A stretch of DNA of 64,000 nucleotides, taken from the NCBI RefSeq assembly GCF_900109645.1, contig NZ_FOBG01000001.1, positions 3,896,520 to 3,960,519 on the forward strand, read 5' to 3'. Below are positions 45,331 to 53,021 of this stretch, piece by piece. The stretch comes from Duganella sp. CF402 (GTDB taxonomy: Bacteria; Pseudomonadota; Gammaproteobacteria; Burkholderiales; Burkholderiaceae_D). The stretch's first letter is position 1. Every line of letters starts with the position of its first letter. Under the pieces are notes generated by a model. It ran no database searches, was not told where the DNA came from, and saw only the letters and a program-made list of their open reading frames with translations. Position numbers and translations under genes: made by a program.

Positions 45331-47633
45331 TTCTTGAACGCGACCAGCGTGCTCACCACTTGCCTGTTGATGCTGCTGACCACGCGGCTGCCCAGCGGCG
45401 CCTTGTAGTCGATGGTGATCTTGTCCAGCTTGCCGGTGAAGTTGTACGGCACTTTGTACTTCTCGCTGACCGGCGTTTGCTGGTCACGGCCGACGTCAAA
45501 GCCTTCATCGTAGGCGAAGTAGGCGATGCCGAATTTCACCGGCGCCGTGCCCTTGCCGATGCGCTTGCCATCCTGATACAGCGTGATATCGGCGCCGCTC
45601 CACAGGTTGGGGCTGAACTCCACGGTCAGCTTGGTCTTGCCCGGCTTGATCGCTTCCTCCGACGCAATCAGCGCCGCTTCAAAGCCATTGGTTTGCGCGT
45701 AGTACAGCTTGCCATCCTGGACGAACAGGCTGGAACCGCCGAAGCGTCCGCCATTCGCCACCAGCACGCCTTCCGCGCCGTTGGCAGGAATCTCCACCTC
45801 CGCCGTCAAGCGGAAGTAGGTGCTGTTGATGACCGGCGCGGTCAGCGGGAACAGGTGGCCGACGTCAGGTTTCAACTCCACTACTTCCTGTCCTTTGTAG
45901 GCGCTGTGGCTGCTGGCGAAGTCCTTGAACAAGGTGTCCTTCAGCGGGAACACGTTGTACTTCTTGCCTTCGCTGTCAAACAGCGCTTTCAGCTCCTTCA
46001 GTTTTTCCGGATGCTTGGCGGCCAGGTCGTTGACTTCGGTCGGATCGGCATTCAGGTCGTACAGCTCCCACGTATCTTTATCGAACGCCGTGCCGACCTT
46101 GTGCAGCGTGCCGGCTTTCCAGCCGTTGCTGTAGATGGCGCGGGAGCCGTTGATTTCGTAGTACTGCGTCACATGGCGCGACGGCGCGCTGGCATTCGCC
46201 ACCGAATACGCCAGGCTGGTGCCTTCGATCTTGTCCTGCTTGACGCCGTTCACTTGCGCCGGCGCGTCTACCTTCGCCAGCTCCAGCGTGGTCGGCAGCA
46301 AATCGATCACATGGCCGTACTGCGTGCGCAGGCCGCCCTTCTGCTGGATGCCGCGCGGATAAGACAGGATCAGAGGATTGCGCGTGCCGCCTTCCGAGTT
46401 GGCATCCTGCTTCCACTGCTTGAACGGCACGTTGGTCGCCTGCGCCCAGCCCAGCGGATAGTTCGGCGACGAATAGTCGGTGCCGATCTTGTCGATGTTC
46501 TTCAGCTGCTGCGAGATATCCGCGTTCGGATACAGCACAGCGGCCAGGCCGTTGGTGGTACCGTTGTCCGTACCTTCCTTGCTGGCGCCGTTGTCGCCGA
46601 TGACCACCGCGATGATGGTGTTGTCGAACTGCCCGCTCTGCTTGAGCTGGTTGATCAGGCGGCCGATCTCCGCATCGGTGTAGCTGAGGAAGCCGGCATA
46701 GGTTTCAAAGTAGCGCGCGTACAGACGCTTCTCGTCCGCGCTCAGCGAAGCCCACGCCTTCACGCCTGGATTGCGAGCCGGCAGCACGGTGTTCTGTGGA
46801 ATCAGGCCCAGCTTCTTCTGGTTGGCGAACGCGGTTTCGCGATACGCATCCCAGCCCGCGTCGAACTTGCCCTTGTACTTGTCGATCCACTCCTTGGCCA
46901 CCTGGTGCGGCGCGTGCGTGGCGCCCGGCGCGTAGTACAGGAAGAACGGCTGGTTAGGGTGCTCGATCTTCTGGCGGCTGACGTACTGGATGGCCTTGTC
47001 GGTCAGCAGTTCGTTGAGATGGCGGCCTTGCGGATCATCATCCAGCGACTTGGTGCCTTCCACCAGCTGCGGGTGCCACTGGTCGGTCTCGCCGTACAGG
47101 AAGCCGTAGTACTGCTCGAAGCCCTTGCCGGTCGGCCAGCGGTTGAACGGACCTTTCGGGCCGGCCTCTTCCACCGGCGCGAGGTGCCATTTGCCAACCG
47201 CGAAAGTGTTGTAGCCCTTGTCCTTGAGGATTTCCGCCACCGTCGCCTTGCTGGCCGGGATGCGCGCATTGTAGCCCGGCGCGTCGGTCGCGGTTTCCGG
47301 GAACAGGCCGACACCCACGCTGTGGTGGTTGCGGCCGGTCAGCAGCGCCGCGCGCGTTGGCGAGCTGATCGCCGTGGTGTGGAAGTTGGTATAGCGCAGG
47401 CCTTGCGCCGCCAGCGCATCGAGGTTGGGCGTATCGACCAGACCGCCGAAGGCCGAACTGGCGCCGTAGCCCACATCGTCCAGCAGAATCCACAGCACGT
47501 TCGGCGCGCCCTGTTCGGACTTGTTGCTGGCCGGCTTGGCCGGTGCGGCCTGGTTGACCGCATCGGCGGCAGGCGCGATGGCAACCGCCAGCGCACCAGT
47601 CAGCAGCGCACTATTGCGCGGCACGTGGTTCAT
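45327..47633 (-). CDS. Ser-type arylsulfatase, exported
   Basis: This is a formylglycine-dependent sulfatase of 768 residues with an N-terminal signal (ALLTGALAVAIAPAADA). Metal ligands appear in NVLWILLDDVGYG. The modification motif reads AISSPTRAALLTGRN, with Ser90 (codon at 47364-47366) in the position to be oxidised, so it is a Ser-type enzyme. GDNGASKEGTDNG supplies further ligands. A C-terminal beta domain of about 200 residues makes it longer than Pseudomonas AtsA. It overlaps the maturase by four bases and its 5' end overlaps the hydroxylase gene by 23 bases. The substrate is not known. Confidence 0.92.
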   Translation of the reverse strand: MNHVPRNSALLTGALAVAIAPAADAVNQAAPAKPASNKSEQGAPNVLWILLDDVGYGASSAFGGLVDTPNLDALAAQGLRYTNFHTTAISSPTRAALLTGRNHHSVGVGLFPETATDAPGYNARIPASKATVAEILKDKGYNTFAVGKWHLAPVEEAGPKGPFNRWPTGKGFEQYYGFLYGETDQWHPQLVEGTKSLDDDPQGRHLNELLTDKAIQYVSRQKIEHPNQPFFLYYAPGATHAPHQVAKEWIDKYKGKFDAGWDAYRETAFANQKKLGLIPQNTVLPARNPGVKAWASLSADEKRLYARYFETYAGFLSYTDAEIGRLINQLKQSGQFDNTIIAVVIGDNGASKEGTDNGTTNGLAAVLYPNADISQQLKNIDKIGTDYSSPNYPLGWAQATNVPFKQWKQDANSEGGTRNPLILSYPRGIQQKGGLRTQYGHVIDLLPTTLELAKVDAPAQVNGVKQDKIEGTSLAYSVANASAPSRHVTQYYEINGSRAIYSNGWKAGTLHKVGTAFDKDTWELYDLNADPTEVNDLAAKHPEKLKELKALFDSEGKKYNVFPLKDTLFKDFASSHSAYKGQEVVELKPDVGHLFPLTAPVINSTYFRLTAEVEIPANGAEGVLVANGGRFGGSSLFVQDGKLYYAQTNGFEAALIASEEAIKPGKTKLTVEFSPNLWSGADITLYQDGKRIGKGTAPVKFGIAYFAYDEGFDVGRDQQTPVSEKYKVPYNFTGKLDKITIDYKAPLGSRVVSSINRQVVSTLVAFKK

Positions 47634-48477
47634 GTTGAATCTCCTTATCGTTCAAGTTGACTTGTGCCGGCTGTTTGCCCCGGCTGGTGCGGAAAATCGG
47701 GTACAGCCATTGCACGTACCACTTCTCGGTGCCGTGCTCGTAGTCCTCTTCCAGCCCGAAAGCCGGCGGATAGCGGCGCGTGATGACGGCCGTGCCGAAC
47801 AGCACATCCCACAGGAACAGCAGGTTGCTGAAGTTGCCCTTGTAGTGGCCGATGCCGTCGTTGTCGTGCAGCGCGTGGTGCGCGAAGTGAGTGGCGGGCG
47901 TGGAGATGGTGCGTTCAATTACCCACGCCAGCGGATGCAGCCACGCGTGGCGATACAGGAAGCTGTCCCAGCGCAGCTCGCTGTGCGCAGCCGCCGTCAC
48001 GACGATTTTCAGCAGGTGGTAGGCCACGTACACCTTGCCGAAGCCGACGAAGATCAGCGCGCCGCTCAGCCACAGGTTAGGCATCAGCAGGTAGTAAAAC
48101 AAGCTGTTGCGCAGCCAGATCTTGATGCCCATGTACGGCGCCGCGTGATGCACGCGGTGCAGCGGCCACATCGCCTTGAAGGTATGTGCCGAACGGTGCC
48201 ACCAGTACTGCACCAGATCATCCAGCAGCAGGAAGGCGATGAATTGCAGCCACAGCGGCGTATCGGCCAGCGCATTGCGGCCTGCCGGCCAGATCCAGCC
48301 GGCCAGCGCGGCGCTGCCGATGGAGATGATGGGCCCGATCACGGCGATCGACTGCAGCAGCGACAGCCCGTCCAGCAAATGGTTCTGCCAGCCCAGTCCC
48401 TTGAACCGGGTGCGGCCCAGCGCGATTTCAACCAGCAGGAAGCCGAAGAAAATGGCGAGGAAGATAGCGATGATAAT
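47611..48477 (-). CDS. Sterol desaturase / fatty acid hydroxylase family membrane protein
   Basis: This is a di-iron membrane hydroxylase with the three His motifs DDLVQYWWHRSAH, HRVHHA and HFAHHALHDN, and several helices. A TTG at 48378 would start MLDGLSLLQS. However, the same frame continues upstream for 33 codons encoding a hydrophobic helix typical of the family (IAIFLAIFFGFLLVEIALG) and only then meets TAG. No ATG, GTG or TTG lies in that extension, so I mark 48477 (ATT) as the probable 5' limit, with low confidence in the exact codon. The gene leads the unit hydroxylase-sulfatase-maturase and diverges from a TetR gene. Confidence 0.8.
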   Translation of the reverse strand: MIIAIFLAIFFGFLLVEIALGRTRFKGLGWQNHLLDGLSLLQSIAVIGPIISIGSAALAGWIWPAGRNALADTPLWLQFIAFLLLDDLVQYWWHRSAHTFKAMWPLHRVHHAAPYMGIKIWLRNSLFYYLLMPNLWLSGALIFVGFGKVYVAYHLLKIVVTAAAHSELRWDSFLYRHAWLHPLAWVIERTISTPATHFAHHALHDNDGIGHYKGNFSNLLFLWDVLFGTAVITRRYPPAFGLEEDYEHGTEKWYVQWLYPIFRTSRGKQPAQVNLNDKEIQHEPRAAQ

Positions 48478-48487
48478 CCCCTATAAT

Positions 48488-48511
48488 TAATGTAACGATT
48501 GCGTTACATTA
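48488..48511. promoter_or_regulatory. Perfect palindrome, probable TetR operator
   Basis: TAATGTAACG (48488-48497) and CGTTACATTA (48502-48511) are perfect inverted copies around ATTG. The size and GTAACG...CGTTAC core are typical of TetR/AcrR operators. It lies 10 bases from the hydroxylase frame limit and 60 bases from the TetR start. A TATAAT at 48482-48487 on the plus strand and AT-rich sequence on the other strand suggest it covers both divergent promoters. Confidence 0.8.
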
Positions 48512-48571
48512 GCTGGGTGTTATCAGGCTGGGAACGAATTAAAACAGTTTTGCTTATGACATAATTCCATC

Positions 48572-49213
48572 ATGACCGCTCCACAGATTGCCGCTGCCGG
48601 CCGCCCCACCCTCGACGCTTCCAAAGAACTCGCCGTCCGCATCCTTGAAGCGGCGCGCGACGAATTCCTTGCGCGCGGCATCGACGGCGCCAGCATCGAA
48701 GGCATCGCCGCTGCCGCCGGCTGCTCCAAGCTGACCATCTACCGCCGCTTCGGCAGCAAGAACGAACTGTTCATGGCGCTGATGCGGGCACGCACCCCGG
48801 ACTACGCGGCGCAATTCACCATCGACACCACGCAAGCGCCGGAGCAGGTGCTGTACCAGCTGGGACTGGCCATCGCCGCCTTCTTCTTCAGGCCGGACAA
48901 CCTGCGTTTCATCCGCATGCTGGCAGCCGAGATGAGCCGCGTGGAAGGCCTGCCTGAACTGATGCGGGACGAGGCCGCGCAGTTCCGCAAGCCGGTCATA
49001 CAATGCCTGGAAGCGCTGAAAGCCAGCGGCAAAGGCCGGTTCGAGGACTCGACACTGGCGGCAATCCAGTTCATCAACCTATGCGTGCTGGGCCACTTCT
49101 ACCTGATCGCCGGCTACAGCGAGGCCGCCGTCTCGCCCGAGCAACAGGAAAAGCTGGTGCGCTCCGCAGTGGCGCTGTTTGTTTCCACCTATTTCCCATC
49201 AAATACCGGTTGA
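48572..49213 (+). CDS. TetR/AcrR-family transcriptional regulator
   Basis: This 213-residue regulator has the helix-turn-helix at about 22-68 (ILEAARDEFLARGIDGASIE; IAAAAGCSKLTIYRRFGSKN), a helical ligand domain and the C-terminal TetR_C-like part LAAIQFINLCVLGHFYL. The palindrome 60 bases upstream and the divergent hydroxylase-sulfatase-maturase operon make local repression, relieved by a lipid- or sterol-like ligand, the simplest model. That ligand class is inferred from the target genes only. The S46 peptidase follows 54 bases later. Confidence 0.9.
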   Translation: MTAPQIAAAGRPTLDASKELAVRILEAARDEFLARGIDGASIEGIAAAAGCSKLTIYRRFGSKNELFMALMRARTPDYAAQFTIDTTQAPEQVLYQLGLAIAAFFFRPDNLRFIRMLAAEMSRVEGLPELMRDEAAQFRKPVIQCLEALKASGKGRFEDSTLAAIQFINLCVLGHFYLIAGYSEAAVSPEQQEKLVRSAVALFVSTYFPSNTG

Positions 49214-49267
49214 CGTTTACGTAAGGTCTGACGATACTTTGCTCGCCACAATCTACCTGGACTAACA

Positions 49268-51421
49268 ATGAAAAAATCCCTCCTCGTGCTCGCCATCCTG
49301 AGCACCGCAGCCCAAGCCGACGAAGGCATGTGGATGCCGCAGCAGCTGCCACAAGTAGCCAAGCAACTGAAAGCCGCCGGCCTGAAACTGGATCCCGCCA
49401 CCCTGACCAAACTGACCGAATTCCCGATGGGCGCCATCGTCAGCCTGGGCGGCTGCTCGGCTTCCTTCGTGTCGCCGCAAGGCCTGGTCGCCACCAACCA
49501 CCACTGCGTGTACGGCAGCGTGGCGCACAACTCGACGCCGGAACGCAACCTGCTGGCCAATGGCTTCCTCGCGCATAACTTCGGCGAGGAACTGCCGGCC
49601 GCACCGGGCAGCCGCATCTTCGTCACCAAGGCCGTGACCGATGTGAGCAAGCAGATCATCACGCCGGCCGTGGCCAAGCTGAGCGGCAAAGCCCGCAGCG
49701 ACGCCATCGAAAAAAACCAGAAGGCGCTGCAGACCGAATGCGAGAAGGATGCGGGCCACCGCTGCACCGTGTCGTCCTACTACGGCGGCCTGGAGTTCTA
49801 CCTGATCAAGCAACTGGAAATCCGCGACGTGCGCCTGGTGCACGCGCCGCCTGAAGGCGTGGGCAAGTTCGGCGGCGACACCGACAACTGGATGTGGCCG
49901 CGCCACACCGGCGACTATGGCTTCTACCGCGCCTACGTCAGCAAGGACGGCAAGGCCGCCGACTACAGCAAGGACAACGTGCCTTACGTGCCGCAGCACT
50001 ACCTGAAGCTGGCCAAGGAAGGCAGCAAGGAGGGCGACTTCATCATGGTGCTGGGCTACCCTGGCCGCACCAACCGCCACCGCCTGCCATCGGAAGTGGC
50101 GTTCACCTTCGACTGGAGCTATCCGGCATTCGTGAAGTCCTCGGCTGAAAACCTGGCCATCATTGCCGACACCACCAAGGACAACAAGGACACCGCGCTG
50201 AAATATGCGTCGCAAGTGGCCAACATCAACAACTACTACAAGAACCGCCAGGGCATGCTGGATTCCTACGCCGGCAGCGATATGCTCAAGCGTAAATCGG
50301 CCGAGCACGAAGCGCTGAAAACGTGGATCAACGCCGACGCCAAGCGCAAGGCCGAGTACGCCGGCGATATCGAAGCGGTGGAAAAGCTGATCGCCCAGCG
50401 CGACGCCGAATACAAGCGCGACTACAACTTCGGCTCGTCCAAGCCGCGCCTGCTGAACACCGCACGCACGCTGTACCGCCTGGCCAATGAAAACACCAAG
50501 CCGGACGCCGAACGCAAGTCGGGCTACCAGCAGCGCGATGTGCCGCGCATCAAATCGGCGGTGGATGCGCTGGTGCGCAACTACGACGAGAAGGTCGACA
50601 AGGCGCTGGTGCTGAACAGCCTGGCCAAGTACGCAGCGCAGCCAGCGGCAGAGCGCAACGCCGCATTTGACGCCGTGGTCGGCATCAAGGACGGCATGGG
50701 CAAGGCCGAGCTGCAAGCGGCACTGGACAAGCTGTACGCCGGCAGCAAGCTGGGCGACGCCGCCGAGCGCAAGGCATGGCTGGAGCGCAAGCCGGAAGAC
50801 TTCAAGGCCAGCGACGACGCCTTCATCAAGGCCGCCGTGGCACTGTACGAGCCGGACCTGAAAGCGGAAGCCGAAGAGGAAGAACTGGGCGGCAAGCTGC
50901 AGCAAGCCTACGGCAACTACATGAAGGCCAAGATCGCCTACATGAACAGCAAGGGCCAGGCGGTTTATCCTGACGCGAACAGCACCCTGCGCGTGACCTT
51001 CGGCAAGATCGCCGGCCGCGACAAGGGCGCCGACGGCACCTCGTGGAAGGCCTTCACCACCGTGGAAGGCGTGGCCGCCAAAGCCACCGGCGAAGGCGAA
51101 TTCAACGCCCCGGCCGCGCAGCTGAAAGCGATCAAGGCCAAGGACTTCGGCAAGTATGTCGATCCTGTGCTGAAGTCGGTACCGGTGGCCTACCTGGCGA
51201 CGCTGGACATCACCGGCGGCAACTCCGGCTCAGCCGCGCTGAACAGCAAGGGCGAATGGATCGGCCTGGCGTTTGACGGCACGCTCGACTCCATCATCTC
51301 CGACTGGGACTTCAACAAGGCGATGACCCGCGACATCCAGGTCGACCTGCGCTACATCCTGTGGAACATGAAACACGTCGACCACGCCGACAACCTGCTG
51401 AAAGAAATGAACGCCGAATAA
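49268..51421 (+). CDS. S46 family dipeptidyl peptidase (DPP7-like)
   Basis: This exported serine peptidase removes dipeptides from the N-terminus of peptides. The 717 residues have a short signal (MKKSLLVLAILSTAAQA), the family start DEGMWMPQQLP, the catalytic His in ATNHHCVYGSV, an Asp in FGGDTDNWMWPRHTGDYGF and the nucleophile in TGGNSGSAALNSKGEWIG. The residue after FD in GLAFDGTL is Gly, as in DPP7 enzymes that prefer hydrophobic P1 residues; DPP11 has Arg there. A long terminator follows. Confidence 0.93.
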   Translation: MKKSLLVLAILSTAAQADEGMWMPQQLPQVAKQLKAAGLKLDPATLTKLTEFPMGAIVSLGGCSASFVSPQGLVATNHHCVYGSVAHNSTPERNLLANGFLAHNFGEELPAAPGSRIFVTKAVTDVSKQIITPAVAKLSGKARSDAIEKNQKALQTECEKDAGHRCTVSSYYGGLEFYLIKQLEIRDVRLVHAPPEGVGKFGGDTDNWMWPRHTGDYGFYRAYVSKDGKAADYSKDNVPYVPQHYLKLAKEGSKEGDFIMVLGYPGRTNRHRLPSEVAFTFDWSYPAFVKSSAENLAIIADTTKDNKDTALKYASQVANINNYYKNRQGMLDSYAGSDMLKRKSAEHEALKTWINADAKRKAEYAGDIEAVEKLIAQRDAEYKRDYNFGSSKPRLLNTARTLYRLANENTKPDAERKSGYQQRDVPRIKSAVDALVRNYDEKVDKALVLNSLAKYAAQPAAERNAAFDAVVGIKDGMGKAELQAALDKLYAGSKLGDAAERKAWLERKPEDFKASDDAFIKAAVALYEPDLKAEAEEEELGGKLQQAYGNYMKAKIAYMNSKGQAVYPDANSTLRVTFGKIAGRDKGADGTSWKAFTTVEGVAAKATGEGEFNAPAAQLKAIKAKDFGKYVDPVLKSVPVAYLATLDITGGNSGSAALNSKGEWIGLAFDGTLDSIISDWDFNKAMTRDIQVDLRYILWNMKHVDHADNLLKEMNAE

Positions 51422-51442
51422 GCGTCTCCCTCTTCAGCCAGA

Positions 51443-51474
51443 AGCCACGCCGCAGAAATGCGGCGTGGCTTTTT
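51443..51474 (+). terminator. Rho-independent terminator after the S46 peptidase
   Basis: An 11-bp perfect stem AGCCACGCCGC/GCGGCGTGGCT with a six-base loop is followed by TTTTC on the plus strand, 21 bases after the stop codon. Confidence 0.93.
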
Positions 51475-51525
51475 CTTTGGATAGGTTACATTAGCGGTTC
51501 CCTCAACCAGCCCGAAGGAGATGTC

Positions 51526-52092
51526 ATGCCCGCGAAGAAAATCGCCGTTGTGATCGGCAGCTTGCGCAAGGATTCGATGAACCGGAAGTTCGCCCACGAA
51601 GTCATTGCGCTGGCGCCGCCGTCGCTGACGTTCGAGATCGTCGAGATCGGCGAGCTGGCCATCTACAACCAGGACCTGGAAGAAAACGGCGCCGTGGCGC
51701 CGCAGGCGTGGACCCAGTTCCGCCAGCGCATCAAGGACGTGGACGGCGTGCTGTTCTTTACGCCTGAATACAACCGTTCCACCCCGGCAGCACTGAAGAA
51801 CGCCATCGACGTTGGGTCGCGTCCCTACGGCGCCAGCGTGTGGAGCGGCAAGCCGGCCGCCATCGTCAGCGTGTCGCCCGGTGCGACCGGCGGTTTCGGC
51901 GCTAATCATCACCTGCGCCAGTCGATGGTGTTCCTCGACATGCCGCTGCTGCAGCAGCCGGAAGCCTATATCGGCGGCGCCGCCAACCTGCTCGGCCCGG
52001 ACGGCAAGATCAACAACGACGGCACCAGGCAGTTCCTCAAGAAGTTCATCGACACCTACGCCGCCTGGGTGGAAACCACCGCCAAAAAGTAA
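51526..52092 (+). CDS. NADPH-dependent FMN reductase (flavodoxin-like)
   Basis: This 188-residue quinone/chromate-reductase-type flavoprotein has the FMN phosphate loop VIGSLRKDSMNRKFA, the PEYN motif in FFTPEYNRSTPAALKNAID and the WSGKPAAIVSVSPGATGGFG segment. The start at 51526 is fixed by GAAGGAG. Family members reduce FMN, quinones or azo dyes. It is convergent with the metallo-beta-lactamase-like gene with no gap, and isolated from the S46 gene by the terminator. Confidence 0.92.
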   Translation: MPAKKIAVVIGSLRKDSMNRKFAHEVIALAPPSLTFEIVEIGELAIYNQDLEENGAVAPQAWTQFRQRIKDVDGVLFFTPEYNRSTPAALKNAIDVGSRPYGASVWSGKPAAIVSVSPGATGGFGANHHLRQSMVFLDMPLLQQPEAYIGGAANLLGPDGKINNDGTRQFLKKFIDTYAAWVETTAKK

Positions 52093-52848
52093 TCAGCGCT
52101 TGATCGCCGTGAAGGCATAGCCGGCTGCCGTCAACGCGGCTGGCATGCCCACCTCCGCTGCGCCGCGACGCAGCGCCAGCAAGCGCGGCGCACCAGGTGC
52201 CGGCAGCAAGGCCAGGTCCGCGCCCGGGAGCCGCTGCGCCAGCGTCGCCACCTCATCCTCCCTGCAACTGACGTACACCCGATACGAGGAGCGGCTGTTG
52301 CCCAGCTCCAGCATGAAACCGGCTACGCCGCGCGTTCCCGGCGCGCCCGCCATCGCCGTCACCCGCAGCCGCGTATTTTGCTTGCGCAGTTCGAGCGTGT
52401 TCCACACCTGCATCGGATAGAGCTGCGCCGCACCAGCCTGCGCCGGCTGCCGTGCCGCTGGCTGTACGAGCTCCGCCGCACCGCCATCCTCGCGCTCGGC
52501 CACAATCACCGGCGCGCCGCTGCGCAGCGCCTGCAACGGCGCCAGTCCATCGTAGCGGCCGGCGGCGGGCGGCAGCACCAGCAGCACGTCGGCCGCCGGC
52601 CAGCCTGCCGCCGCCTCGCGGCTGTAAGCCTCGCCGTCGGCATCCACCGCCAGCACGCTCAAACCCTGGAAGCGGATCAGCGCCAGCCCCTGGCCCGCCA
52701 ATTGCACCTTCCCCTGCGCCATGCCCGCCGTGCCGCCGCCCTGGCCGGGCAGTTCGATCACATAGCGCGGCCCGATCTGCGCCACGCCCCAGCGGCAAGC
52801 CAGCGCCAGCGCCGCCACCACCACCACCGCCCGCAAGCCATATCGCAT
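52093..52848 (-). CDS. Degenerate metallo-beta-lactamase-like membrane-anchored protein
   Basis: The function is unknown. The start at 52848 is set by GGGAGAG before the ATG and leads into a signal anchor (VVVVAALALACRWGV). The rest resembles the UlaG branch of metallo-beta-lactamase folds: GLALIRFQGLSVLAVDADGE, ADVLLVLPPAAGRYDGLAPL, NTLELRKQNTRLRVTAM and FMLELGNSRSSYRVYVSC. However, the metal motif HxHxDH is replaced (LVLPPAAGRYDG in place of the LVSHAHGDHYDG type) and the later His/Asp ligands are also missing. The catalytic site is therefore lost, while the frame is intact over 251 residues. A ComEC-like fragment is an alternative. Confidence 0.6.
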   Translation of the reverse strand: MRYGLRAVVVVAALALACRWGVAQIGPRYVIELPGQGGGTAGMAQGKVQLAGQGLALIRFQGLSVLAVDADGEAYSREAAAGWPAADVLLVLPPAAGRYDGLAPLQALRSGAPVIVAEREDGGAAELVQPAARQPAQAGAAQLYPMQVWNTLELRKQNTRLRVTAMAGAPGTRGVAGFMLELGNSRSSYRVYVSCREDEVATLAQRLPGADLALLPAPGAPRLLALRRGAAEVGMPAALTAAGYAFTAIKR

Positions 52849-53021
52849 GCCGCTCTCCCGGTTGATGAACACCGGTCCAGTAAAACATCTCCGCCTTCAA
52901 TTTGCCTTGAGGCAACGCAGCAACCGGTCTGCGGGCGCTCAAAAAACGGGCACGATGATACAATTCTGCCGGGCTTATCCAGCTCAACCTCCCTACAACA
53001 TCCCCTGAGATCCAGACGACC

